Source: Bacteroides sp. 43_108
GTDB lineage: Bacteria; Bacteroidota; Bacteroidia; Bacteroidales; Bacteroidaceae
Reading direction: 5' to 3'
Length of the DNA stretch: 64,000 nucleotides
Assembly (NCBI GenBank): GCA_001915545.1
Contig: MNQS01000005.1
Coordinates: 1 to 64,000 of the forward strand
A program made the position numbers and the translations under genes. Of the stretch, positions 1 through 9,300 are shown in pieces (the stretch's first letter is position 1; each line of letters begins with the position of its first letter). The notes below the pieces were generated by a model. That model searched no databases, was not told the origin of the DNA, and was given only the letters and a program-made list of their open reading frames with translations.

Positions 1-237
1 AAAATACAGATATATACAAATATAATAGATTGATAATCAATGCTATATAAATATCAAAAAGCTAAATGCTGTTAAAGAAATTTTGATGCGTTTTCTCTGC
101 TCAATTTTTAGAAAAATGCAAGAAGGTGCCTAACTATATTAAAAAATAAATACATAAGCTTTCGTTTTTAAGCCGGACAACATATTGCGACAAATAAATT
201 ATCATTACCTTTACAAAAAGATAAGAATCAAACAATC
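1..237. other. AT-rich intergenic region before vsr
   Basis: No open reading frame, RNA gene or clear repeat is visible. The stretch is strongly AT-rich. A weak Bacteroidota-like -7 element (TACCTTTA, 206-213) lies about 25 bases before the vsr start codon, without a good -33 partner. The left neighbour is outside the window. Confidence 0.5.
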
Positions 238-756
238 ATGGACATCCTCTCCAAAGACCAGCGGCACAAAAACATGGCTGCCATTCATTCGGCCAACACC
301 AAGCCGGAAATGATAGTCAGGAAGTATCTGTTTGCCCACGGATTCAGATACCGTCTGAACCATCCGCGTCTGCCGGGACGTCCGGACATTGTGCTGCGGA
401 AATACCGCACCTGCATCTTTATCAACGGCTGTTTCTGGCATGGTCATGAGGGTTGCAAATATTACGTCATTCCCAAATCGAACACGGAGTTCTGGACACG
501 AAAAATCACACGCAACATCGAGCGTGACAAACAAGTACAGCAGGAACTGGCACGAATGGGGTGGCACTGCATGACGATATGGGAATGTGAGTTGAAACCC
601 AAGAAACGGGAACAGACGCTCCTGGCACTGGAATATACGCTCAACCATATTTACCTGAAAGACCATACCGTGAGCTATTCCTTTGACGAAGAAGAGAAGC
701 CGCTTATGGCTGCGGAAGAATCAGAAGATACTTATCATACCCCGAACAATAAATAA
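238..756 (+). CDS. vsr: Very short patch repair (Vsr) endonuclease
   Basis: Predicted DNA mismatch endonuclease of the Vsr family, 172 aa. In the known family the enzyme nicks beside T:G mismatches created by deamination of 5-methylcytosine. The N-terminal DxxSxxxRxxNMxxI-like region is present, followed by GRPDIVL with the catalytic aspartate at residue 50. A Cys/His-rich block comes next (CIFINGCFWHGHEGC, residues 59-73), which supplies the aromatic wedge and zinc ligands, and then FWxxKIxxNxxRD (85-97). The C-terminal tail after about residue 140 is acidic and not conserved. No cytosine methyltransferase lies next to it in this window, which is unusual because vsr normally accompanies a dcm-type gene. 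The ATG at 238 gives the full family length. Confidence 0.9.
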   Translation: MDILSKDQRHKNMAAIHSANTKPEMIVRKYLFAHGFRYRLNHPRLPGRPDIVLRKYRTCIFINGCFWHGHEGCKYYVIPKSNTEFWTRKITRNIERDKQVQQELARMGWHCMTIWECELKPKKREQTLLALEYTLNHIYLKDHTVSYSFDEEEKPLMAAEESEDTYHTPNNK

Positions 757-766
757 ACCTCACAAT

Positions 767-1075
767 ATGAACTCATTCATCCCCATCTTTTCAGCCTTCT
801 TCATCCTGCTTGGACTCCTCGTCTGGAGATTCCCCAAACTCATTGCAGGATACAACACCATGACGCCCGAGCAACAGAAAAAAGTCGACGTCAAAGGGCT
901 CAAAGCCTTCATGTGCCGTGTGTTCTGCGCAATCGGCGTACTAGTCTTCGTGAGCTACCTGCTCCTGCGGCTGTTCATGGACGAAGCGTCGGCTATCAAC
1001 ATCAGTTCCATAGTAGTGCCCATAATAGGAGTTATCTATCTACTGGCCGGTGGCCAACGATACGACCACAACTAA
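767..1075 (+). CDS. DUF3784 small membrane protein
   Basis: Small integral membrane protein of about 102 aa resembling DUF3784. It has an N-terminal hydrophobic helix, then the FPKLIAGYNTM and KKVDVKGLKAF motifs typical of that family, then two more hydrophobic helices. The family has no established function. I chose the ATG at 767, 10 bases after the vsr stop, because the reading frame upstream of it overlaps vsr and is charged and unconserved-looking. It is probably co-transcribed with vsr. Its stop overlaps the stop of the convergent MBL-fold gene by four bases. Confidence 0.75.
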   Translation: MNSFIPIFSAFFILLGLLVWRFPKLIAGYNTMTPEQQKKVDVKGLKAFMCRVFCAIGVLVFVSYLLLRLFMDEASAINISSIVVPIIGVIYLLAGGQRYDHN

Positions 1076-1851
1076 CGGGATGCCTGGGCGATAATCTCCT
1101 TTACTTCACAGCACTCTCCTTCCCGACGGATGCACCAGAACGGGACGGACTTGGCGTCGGTAAACTCTTTCATCCGCCAGGCTGATTCGAAACCGCTGGC
1201 CACGAAGTGCATGGGCACAAACAAGCCGGTACGGAACACGTCGAGAAACTGACGGGCTCCGCGGGTGTAGCCGTTGCCAATGCGCCCGTCTACGGGGAAC
1301 ATCACCACGTCGAAACGGTCGGTGAACTTGCGGATGTCTTTCAGCTCGCCCAAGAAACGCTTTTCTTCCTTGGCAGGGTCAATGTCGATGCCGAAGTCGG
1401 GGCTGTAGACCAGTCCCCCGTGATAGTCGTCGGTCAGGAAACGGGCATACCAGTTGTTCAGGTCGCCGGCATGGAAGATACGCTTGCCGTCGGTCTCTAT
1501 CACCCACGACACACCGCTGTCATTGCTTCCGGTGGCCGTCACGCAGAGGAGTTCGTCTTCCCACGTGGCACCTTTCCCCAGCCAGGCGTCGGCTTCTTCT
1601 TTCTGTGCCCGACGGTGTTTCAGGATGTCTTTCGAAAGGATGTAGCGCACGTTCGCTTTCCGGGTCCGCCAGGAGAAAATGTCGCGGTTGAAATGGTCTT
1701 CGTGGAAATGGCTGGAGAAGACGTACAGGGGCTTGGGCGACTGCAACAGACGGGGCATCACGCCGGCAGGGTCCATCCAGTAGTCGAACACGAGGATGCA
1801 GCGGTCGGTCTCGAGGGCAAAGCCGCTGTGGAAGATATAGGTAAGTTGCAT
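1072..1851 (-). CDS. MBL-fold metallo-hydrolase
   Basis: Metallo-beta-lactamase-fold protein of about 259 aa, probably cytoplasmic. The metal-binding HxHxDH motif appears as SSHFHEDHFN, and later conserved blocks include IFHAGDLNNWY (metal aspartate) and a C-terminal PMHF histidine. The sequence resembles UlaG-like or RomA-like hydrolases that act on phosphoester or lactone substrates, but the substrate cannot be told. An upstream TTG would add eight codons. It is rejected because a TATCTTTG promoter element (complement of 1873-1880) covers that TTG, so transcription would start downstream of it. The gene is convergent with the DUF3784 gene. Confidence 0.85.
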   Translation of the reverse strand: MQLTYIFHSGFALETDRCILVFDYWMDPAGVMPRLLQSPKPLYVFSSHFHEDHFNRDIFSWRTRKANVRYILSKDILKHRRAQKEEADAWLGKGATWEDELLCVTATGSNDSGVSWVIETDGKRIFHAGDLNNWYARFLTDDYHGGLVYSPDFGIDIDPAKEEKRFLGELKDIRKFTDRFDVVMFPVDGRIGNGYTRGARQFLDVFRTGLFVPMHFVASGFESAWRMKEFTDAKSVPFWCIRREGECCEVKEIIAQASR

Positions 1852-1872
1852 AGGCTGCTTGAATAGTTTGTG

Positions 1873-1880
1873 CAAAGATA
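1873..1880 (-). promoter_or_regulatory. Bacteroidota -7 element for the MBL-fold gene
   Basis: On the minus strand this reads TATCTTTG, an exact match to the TAnnTTTG -7 consensus of Bacteroidota promoters. It lies about 22 bases upstream of the ATG at 1851. No clear TTTG -33 box is present at the usual distance. Confidence 0.6.
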
Positions 1881-1916
1881 GCGTTTTTGCCGGAAAAGAG
1901 CAGCCAGCCCCGGAGA

Positions 1917-4900
1917 TTAAGGGGCTGTGCCTTCCACTTTATAACGGATGGAGCGTTCGCTGCGTTGCAGGCAGTCGGTGAACACGCGCAGGTCGTTGGT
2001 GTAGTTCATCAGTTCCCACACGAGCTGCATTTCTTCGTCGGTCCAGGCTGCTCTGTGGCGCGGATATTTTTTCCGGATTTCCTGCAAAGGTTCTGGATTG
2101 GAATCTTCCGGAAGGTTCAGCCGGCTGGCCCGTTCACGAAGATGTGTCAACACACTGTTCCAATAGTTGTGATAGAGAGGCTGACAGAAGAAGTCTGCAC
2201 AGAGAATCTTCTGCTTCGGCGGACAGTAGAAAAGAGCCTCCCTGTCAATGGCTTCCAGTTCTTGCATCAGCTGGTCGATACATACAGCGGCGGCCGGAGC
2301 CTGCACCAGGATGGAGCATTCATGGCGGGCATCGTCCTTATTCCGTCGGGCCGAAAGCCAGTTGAACGAGCCTTCCACCAGCAGGCGGTCGTCCACCACC
2401 AAGGTCTTGTTGTGGATGCCTTTCAACACCCGCAGACTGACATGGTGTTCTACCAGTGCGCGGCGAGCTTGCAGACTTTCGTCCTTCCACAAGCCGTTTT
2501 TCTTATCCAGGTAATGGTCGGTATACACCACCACTTCTACCCCACGTTCCACCGCTTCCTGAATAAGGGGTAGCAGGTGGTCGCTTTCAAGGGCGCGGAT
2601 GGACAGGAAGGGCGACACTATCACCACTTTCCGGCGGGCGGTCTGGAGGGCCTGACGCAAGATATCCGTATGGGCCTTAAGGGTGGACAGACGGCAGACT
2701 GCAGCCGACTGACGGGGCACATCGAGCGACTGGCTCAGGAGGGGGTCCTCGTCCTGGTAGAGAAAGTGGGAGGAGATTTCGCTCTGCTGACTGTCGAACA
2801 GCCACTTGGCCAGGTTGCCCGACGGGGTGTCCCGGTCGGGATGGAAGATGTTCATGTGGCCGAACACCAGGAAGTGGTATTGCGCACGCGACACGGCCAC
2901 ATTGAGCATATTGTACTTTCCGCCTGCTTCCATAAAGAAGGAAGTGTCATCGGGTGAATTGACGGGCGAGAATATCACCAGCGGGTACTGAGCTCCTTGC
3001 AGCGAGTGGACGGTGCCGACGGTCATCGTAACGAAGTCTGCGGCATCGGGCAGTCCGGAAAGCAGCTTGCGCAAAAGGCGTTCCTGTGCCTTGAACGGGG
3101 TAACAATGGCGGCCACCTGAGAAATAGGCTTTCCGTAGGCTTCTTCCAGCTTTCTTTTCTCGCGCGACAGCCATTTCACGATGGCAGCAGCTTCGGCTTC
3201 ATTGAATCGGCTTCCGGTCTTTCCCTTCTGGCTGTATCCGTTCACATGGACATAGCCCTTGGAGGGAAGATCCGCGTATTTCGGACGGTCGCCTTTCAAA
3301 GGGAGTAGTCGCCCGTGGTACACATAATCGTTGCAATAGGCGATAATGGAGTCCAGGCAACGACGGTGTTCGCGCAGGAAGGCCCCGCGTTCGCCGTCCA
3401 CCTGATAGCTGCCACTCTTGCGGGCCATTTTCATCAGGCTTCCGGAAGAGGACAGGAAACCGTGTTCGGTCAGGAAAGCATACAACGGAGCTTTTAACGA
3501 AGTGACTACCCCGGAGCGGCGGAGGTTGATGAAAGAGTATTGTCCGGTCACAGGCCAGATGGGCTCTATCTGCTCGATGTCGCCCACGAGGATGGCTTGC
3601 CGGGCCAGACTGAACGAGGGTACGGCCAACTCAGGCGACACCTGTCCAGATTCGTCGACGATGAGTAGGTCGATGGTATTGTAGAGGGGCACGGAGGGAT
3701 TGCCCTCGCTGCTGCAGGTCATGTAGCGCGGAAGGGAATGGAAGGTGGAGATGAACACCGGCATCACGCAGGCCAGCCGTCTCAGACGCTCGAGGTAGAC
3801 GGCACGGTCCGAACGGTTCAGGTTTCCGGAGCAACGGCTCAGACGACGGATGAACTCAGCCTCCCGGTAGTGGATGGCATACCAGAACATCTGGTAACGG
3901 TAGCTGATGTCCAGGCGCACGGCCATGTCTTCCATGCAGGGCAGGTTCCTGTACGCCTCTCCTTCCGTCAGCCGGGTGTAGCGTGCCCTGAAATCTTCGT
4001 TCTCCTCCCAGCGGGCCATGGTCTCTTCGTAGGCGGAAGAAGTCTTACGGAAGTGTTGCATCATCCGGACAAGCAGATTCTTTCCTCCATTTACACCACC
4101 GGATTCTTTCTGTGCAGCAGACTCCAAGCCCGTTTCAATCCAGTTCTTCAGCAGGGCCATCTGTCCACGAAGGTAGTGCTGACACTCTGTTTCATCCTTG
4201 CACGAGGTGTGGAAGTAACGGTTGAACAGCTCCAGGTAGTACGTGCGGTACTCGTCCACCCGCTCCGGATTGTCGTACGTTTCGGGAAAACCCTTTCCTC
4301 GGGTGTTCAGCATCATGGCATAGCGTTCAGTCAGCTCTTCCTTTCCGGACAGGTACAGGCCTAACGTATCCAGTTCCGGCAACCAGCGTGCCGCCAGGCC
4401 TACCTCGGCCGCATCTGTCTCAGCGGCTTCCATCTCGAAATCCTTAAGGATGTTGGTAATGGCCTGGTTGTTGACCGAACTGGCCACAATAAGCTCAGGT
4501 TCTCCATCCGTCAGCACGGAATGCACCAGCCGGTTGGCAATGACCGTCTGCAGGAAAGTGGTCTTTCCCGTTCCCGGAGGACCGTTGACCGCAAAAATCC
4601 GGCTGCCACGAGGATGAGTGTACATGGCGAGCGTTTCACGCTGAGAAACGGATAAGGGGAAATCACTGCTCATCTGGGCCAGGTGCCGCTTGTTGGCATA
4701 AATCTCCCGACGGGCAGGCATCGGAAGCAACGGTTCGCACCCGCAGCGCGTCAGGCACTCCAGCAGCGGGAGATCTTCCTTGCACTGCAGCAACTTGTCG
4801 TACAACCGCAGGATGTTCTGTGCCATCCCCGTGACGGGCGCCTTCGTGATAACCATCTCCGGCTGGTCGGGGTAGTTCATTTCGGCAAACGTCATCCCGG

Positions 4901-5387
4901 TGGCTTTCCGGAAGAGGGCTTCGCATGCCTCCCAGTATTCCTCTTCGGTAGCCACATCGGTCTTGAATGCACTCAGCAGGCAGTCCACCTCGTCGAGGGA
5001 AGCAAGGGTACGGTCGTCCTTGGCATTGGGCGAAAGGAACTTGCGGACGAACATCGGCACACGGTCCATCGGATTTTCGGGCAACTGTAAGGAACCGTCG
5101 GGTCCTAGTGTCGCCGTAATGAAGAAAGGGTATTCAGGAAACATCTTACCAATAGGTTTGCCATTCTCATATTCGGGAAGCAGCACACAGGGGGCAATGC
5201 GCACCTTACACTTCTTCCCGTCTTCCCTTCCGTCGGGGAAAAGCAGTTCGATGTCTTCTTCCGGTATTGACTCCGGCATACGGTCTTCAAACGCCAGCGT
5301 CACACGCGGCTCTTTATAGAACATGCTGTTACTCCACTCAGCATCCAGCAGGCAGTTTTTCCAGTATTTAAGCAGTTTCTTGTTCAT
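1917..5387 (-). CDS. Superfamily 1 DNA2/NAM7-type helicase fused to a PLD nuclease domain
   Basis: Large cytoplasmic protein, 1156 aa from the ATG at 5387; a TTG 17 codons upstream is less likely. An N-terminal region of about 240 residues precedes a UvrD/DNA2/NAM7-like helicase core. The core has Walker A GPPGTGKTT near residue 270, Walker B LLIVDESGQ, then VGDIEQIEPIW, FLREHRR, GTVHSLQGAQ and NMLNVAVSRAQYHFLVFG. After it comes a phospholipase-D-type domain with HNKTLVVDDRLLVEGSFNW, the HxKx4D signature of PLD nucleases. The C-terminus is a basic helix-rich tail. Helicase plus PLD nuclease fusions occur in phage-defence and restriction-like systems, and this one sits directly downstream of Wadjet in the same direction. 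It probably has its own promoter in the 74-base gap. The target is unknown. Confidence 0.85.
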   Translation of the reverse strand: MNKKLLKYWKNCLLDAEWSNSMFYKEPRVTLAFEDRMPESIPEEDIELLFPDGREDGKKCKVRIAPCVLLPEYENGKPIGKMFPEYPFFITATLGPDGSLQLPENPMDRVPMFVRKFLSPNAKDDRTLASLDEVDCLLSAFKTDVATEEEYWEACEALFRKATGMTFAEMNYPDQPEMVITKAPVTGMAQNILRLYDKLLQCKEDLPLLECLTRCGCEPLLPMPARREIYANKRHLAQMSSDFPLSVSQRETLAMYTHPRGSRIFAVNGPPGTGKTTFLQTVIANRLVHSVLTDGEPELIVASSVNNQAITNILKDFEMEAAETDAAEVGLAARWLPELDTLGLYLSGKEELTERYAMMLNTRGKGFPETYDNPERVDEYRTYYLELFNRYFHTSCKDETECQHYLRGQMALLKNWIETGLESAAQKESGGVNGGKNLLVRMMQHFRKTSSAYEETMARWEENEDFRARYTRLTEGEAYRNLPCMEDMAVRLDISYRYQMFWYAIHYREAEFIRRLSRCSGNLNRSDRAVYLERLRRLACVMPVFISTFHSLPRYMTCSSEGNPSVPLYNTIDLLIVDESGQVSPELAVPSFSLARQAILVGDIEQIEPIWPVTGQYSFINLRRSGVVTSLKAPLYAFLTEHGFLSSSGSLMKMARKSGSYQVDGERGAFLREHRRCLDSIIAYCNDYVYHGRLLPLKGDRPKYADLPSKGYVHVNGYSQKGKTGSRFNEAEAAAIVKWLSREKRKLEEAYGKPISQVAAIVTPFKAQERLLRKLLSGLPDAADFVTMTVGTVHSLQGAQYPLVIFSPVNSPDDTSFFMEAGGKYNMLNVAVSRAQYHFLVFGHMNIFHPDRDTPSGNLAKWLFDSQQSEISSHFLYQDEDPLLSQSLDVPRQSAAVCRLSTLKAHTDILRQALQTARRKVVIVSPFLSIRALESDHLLPLIQEAVERGVEVVVYTDHYLDKKNGLWKDESLQARRALVEHHVSLRVLKGIHNKTLVVDDRLLVEGSFNWLSARRNKDDARHECSILVQAPAAAVCIDQLMQELEAIDREALFYCPPKQKILCADFFCQPLYHNYWNSVLTHLRERASRLNLPEDSNPEPLQEIRKKYPRHRAAWTDEEMQLVWELMNYTNDLRVFTDCLQRSERSIRYKVEGTAP

Positions 5388-5404
5388 AGGTACACAATAA
5401 GGGA

Positions 5405-5412
5405 CAAAAATA
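5405..5412 (-). promoter_or_regulatory. Candidate -7 element for the helicase-PLD gene
   Basis: The complement reads TATTTTTG, matching TAnnTTTG, 18 bases before the ATG at 5387. A weak TTTC box lies 19 bases further upstream (complement of 5432-5435). This suggests that the gene can be transcribed independently of the jet operon. Confidence 0.45.
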
Positions 5413-5461
5413 GACGCATTCCACCACAATCGAAACAATGCGGCGGTAATAAAGCGTAATT

Positions 5462-6337
5462 TTACCTAAAAACAATTGAAGAGATATATCCTTCCTGCTC
5501 GTAAACCCGATGATAACGGTGAATCATCTCTACCAGCGGAATGAGGCGTACATCCTCCGGCACCAGATGGCTGAAGCGTGCATACTGGCGGTCGTACAGG
5601 GTGGCATTTCCATTCTTCAGTTTTATTTCAATATCGTCCGGCACAAAGAAAGAAGCCCGGTTGCCCAGGTATTTATAGAATTCGGTGAGATAGATATGAA
5701 TGCCGGCCAGGTCGAAATCGCCAAAATGCAGGTAATCATTGGGAACCGAAAGGAGCCAGTTGCGCAAGTCATCCGACTGAGGATAACGTGACACAAAGAG
5801 TACTTTCCGGGCCTTGAACAAATGTCGCTGACGGTGAAGCAGACGAAAGTTGTCGCCGTTCTCCACACCCACCACAAGCACATCGGAGGGTATGCGGAAT
5901 TTCTCCGGTTCCTGCACAAAAAAAGCCATACCTTCCAGCGGAGAGAGGGTGAAAGATTTCTCTCCCATCGTCACCTCCAATGGCTCGCAACAATTTACCA
6001 GAAAGCCGCGGAAGGTCCGCACACGAACAAGCTTGGAGTCGCCGGTTTCATTTACCAGTACACTCCGGTCCAGATCAGGGTTATGTCCATCGGTCAGCTC
6101 TATCCACCGGGACAATTCGGCCCCACCCGTATACTTGTTCTTCACATAACGGATGCTTGCCTCTACATCCAGCAACCGATAAGAGTTACGGCTTCCATGA
6201 GTGATGACAGAAAGCAACCCTTCTTCTTTCAGTTCATCGGCAAACCAACGCGGGAAAAGGCTGGAAGGAAGTGTCTCTCCCTGTATAAGACGAAGTACCT
6301 TACGGCATATTGACGGAGTAAATTTTTTCTGTTCCAT
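5462..6337 (-). CDS. jetD: Wadjet nuclease subunit JetD (TOPRIM-like)
   Basis: Predicted nuclease subunit of the Wadjet anti-plasmid complex, 291 aa. The N-terminal half looks like a winged-helix DNA-binding region. The C-terminal half has the TOPRIM-type acidic residues: VGVENGDN (Glu159) and HFGDFDLAG (Asp207 and Asp209). In the known family JetD cuts circular DNA once the SMC-like motor has extruded it. It follows jetC with a three-base gap and is last in the A-B-C-D order, which is the main support for the call. It is shorter than many JetD proteins, so the subtype is uncertain. Confidence 0.85.
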   Translation of the reverse strand: MEQKKFTPSICRKVLRLIQGETLPSSLFPRWFADELKEEGLLSVITHGSRNSYRLLDVEASIRYVKNKYTGGAELSRWIELTDGHNPDLDRSVLVNETGDSKLVRVRTFRGFLVNCCEPLEVTMGEKSFTLSPLEGMAFFVQEPEKFRIPSDVLVVGVENGDNFRLLHRQRHLFKARKVLFVSRYPQSDDLRNWLLSVPNDYLHFGDFDLAGIHIYLTEFYKYLGNRASFFVPDDIEIKLKNGNATLYDRQYARFSHLVPEDVRLIPLVEMIHRYHRVYEQEGYISSIVFR

Positions 6338-6340
6338 AAA

Positions 6341-9300
6341 CTATTGCTTGCGTGTGAGTAAAGGTACCACCTGCGTAAAACTCTGAGCATCCTTACTCAA
6401 AAGATAAGTATAACGATAATCCTCCACATTGTAGGTGGTAGGAGAACTGTTGACCAGTACGATATTCCGGCAGTTGGCAAAAGCCAGAATACCTTTGACA
6501 TTGTTGGGATGAAGCTTGCCGATTTCGTCCATCATGCAATGAATCCGGAAATCTCCGAACTTACGCGAAGCTTTCTCCTTGAACACGTTAATCAGCATGA
6601 TATTGACCATGGCTTTCACCAGAATATCCGTTCCGTCCGACCCCACATTGGCTATCTTTTCGGTCCATCCGGTATCGTTATCATTCTCTTTCACACGGAA
6701 CTGCAGATTGAACGTGTCAGACAATACCAGGCTTTTGCGAGACGGATTGTCTCTCAGCTGCCGGCTGAATGAATAAAGATACTTCACCGCCTTTTCGTTC
6801 ACTTCCATGCGCGAGTCCTGCGAGAAAAGATCAAGGGCTCCCATGTTAAACTGATGTTCTTCATTGAACTGTTTGATTTCTACCAGAAGCTGCATCAGCT
6901 TGTCATCGCTGGCCTGAGTCCGCAGCTCGATGCCACGGATGACTCCGGCAAAGTTCCGCCTTACAAAGTCTTCGTTTATGGCACGAATGGTTTTCTGTAT
7001 CTCACTTTCATGCTGGGTCAAATCGCCCGTCTCCTTCGAGATTCGCTGGATAATGTTGGTGTAGCGCTCACTGATACGTGTCTGATATTCCACAATTTTA
7101 TTATCTTCCACAAACTCACAAAGATTGGCTGCAAAATCATAGAAATCAGAGTCGCTTACCAACGTTTCGGGGAAATGGAAGGTGTTCTTAGCCGTAAAAT
7201 TGCCATGGAATGCATTGACCGCCCGCTTGAACTGGTCCAACTCTCTATGAATGGAAATAATAAGCGACTTCAAGTCTCCGATAATGGTTCCACAAGACTT
7301 CCGGGTAGGACGCATTTCCGAGGTATACGACTCGGACGGACAGAGGTCTTCGTCTGCACGGAAAGCTTTCAGGCTGGCCAAATCTTTATGAATGTCTGAA
7401 TGCTCTTTTCTCCTGGCTTCCAGTGTCTTATATGCCTCACTCTGCTGGCTTAGCAGACGCTCCATACGAAGCTTGTACTTATTTTCCAAATCTTCCAGCT
7501 GCGCATCGTTTGTTTTTTTCTCGTTGCGCAGTTGCGGCTCCCGGTCGAAATACTCGCGTTTGTCTTTCTCAAAATCGGATACCAAAGAACGTTTACGGAC
7601 AATGTATTCCAGCTCCTGACGGATGTCGGCCATACGTTTCTCGTAACTGGTAATGACAGACATATCCGCCCCGCTTCCTTCAAGTTCCTTGGCCTGTGAG
7701 CGCCGCAGCTCTGCCTTTTTCGTTTCCATTTCAACTCGCTGACGAGTAATCTCTTCATGAATAACGCCAGTTTCCTGCCGAACGACCTCCTCTTCAGCCT
7801 TTTCCGTTTTCCGCAGTTCTTCGGCCAATTGCTTCAGGCGTTTCTCCTTTTCCGCCCGTAAACGCTTGTCTTCATCTTCCCAACGCACCTGTTCCTGCGA
7901 CTTCTGGGCTAACTGCAATTCTACCTGCTCTGTCTGCTCCCGTTTCCATTCGGCCTCTTTCCGCTGCCAAGAGGTAAGTTCAGCCTGCAAGTGTTTCCGT
8001 CTGGCAGGAATCTGCTGCAACTGGGCCTCCAGAAGGTGCTGTTTGTCGGCTACCTCCCGAATCTGCCGGTTATATTTCTTCTTTATCTGGCCGAGTGTTT
8101 CCTCCCGACGTCCGTTCAACTGAGCCAGCTCGCGGACATACGACTCACGGGCAGCTTCCTTTTCGGCCAGTTCTTCCTTTAAACGGGCTGGCGTACGCAA
8201 TTCTTTCGCCACTCCCGAAAGTTCAACCCGTACGCCGAACAGCGTATTGTCACTGTCCCCAGCCAATACCGGATGCAAATCCTGTGCATACAGAATCAAC
8301 TCTTCATCTGCCACTTTCCCGATTGTTTCCTGCCACCCCGGCTTATGTGTGTCCAGCCATTCACAGAAGGAACCTTTCCAACGGTCAAGAAGGCTGGTAA
8401 GGCTCTGAATTTCTTCGTCCAATGCCGTACGACGGCGCACCAGTTCCTCAGCTTCTTGGTTGAACTGCCACTCACCCTCTTTTATCTCATCGGTACATTT
8501 CTGCCGCAACTGGTCGCACGTGAGTTTCAGGTCGGCTACCTGCCAGCTTGTCTGCCTTTCTTCATCTTTCAATGCATCCAACTGTTCCTGATAGTCCCCG
8601 GTTTCTTTCTCAAAATGACAAGTCAGTTGAATGCGAATCTTCTGCTGACGAAGTGCGGAAATTTCTTCGGTGAGCCGTATCCGGTTTTCATTCCACGTTT
8701 TTTGTCTCTCCTCATACATATTCCGCACGTGTACCTCTTGTTCCCGATAGCGGGCATACAATTCATTTCTCCAGACGTTCAATTCATTTTCACGGGCCAG
8801 CACAGCCTTTCGCCGTTCATTCTCAAATGCGGTAAAGGCCGCCTCTACCTTTCCGACCAGCAAATCATATTTCTGCAACACATCCCTGTAAGTAGCGGTC
8901 AATTCTGCATACGTCTGTTTCAAACTATCCTGCTCATGCAGCAAGGCTGCTTCACCTGCCACACGCCGCATCACCTCTTCTATGCCTTCTTTCTCATAAT
9001 ACAAGCGCTTTTCGCGGATACGCTTCAAATCGTCGGCTATCGCCCCTTCCCGGCGCACCAGCTTGTCACGTTCGGCAGAATACTTGCCTCTTTCTTCTCC
9101 TACAAGCCGCGCCAACCGTGCCCGCTTCTCTTCTGCTTCCTGAATCTGTTCCTCGAGCACCGGCAACATGTCATGAGCTGCTTTCTCTGCATAATTCAAT
9201 TCAGCTCTTCCTTCTTCCAGCTGTTTTTGAGAATAAAGTAAGCTCCGGTAGCGCTGAATGACCTGTTCCGCCTGCTTGCGCACCACAATCTCCCCATTTT

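Noticed and set aside
8273..9241. 322-codon frame on the plus strand
   Set aside because: It lies antisense inside jetC, whose coiled-coil codon use leaves the opposite frame open. No domain or ribosome-binding site is seen.
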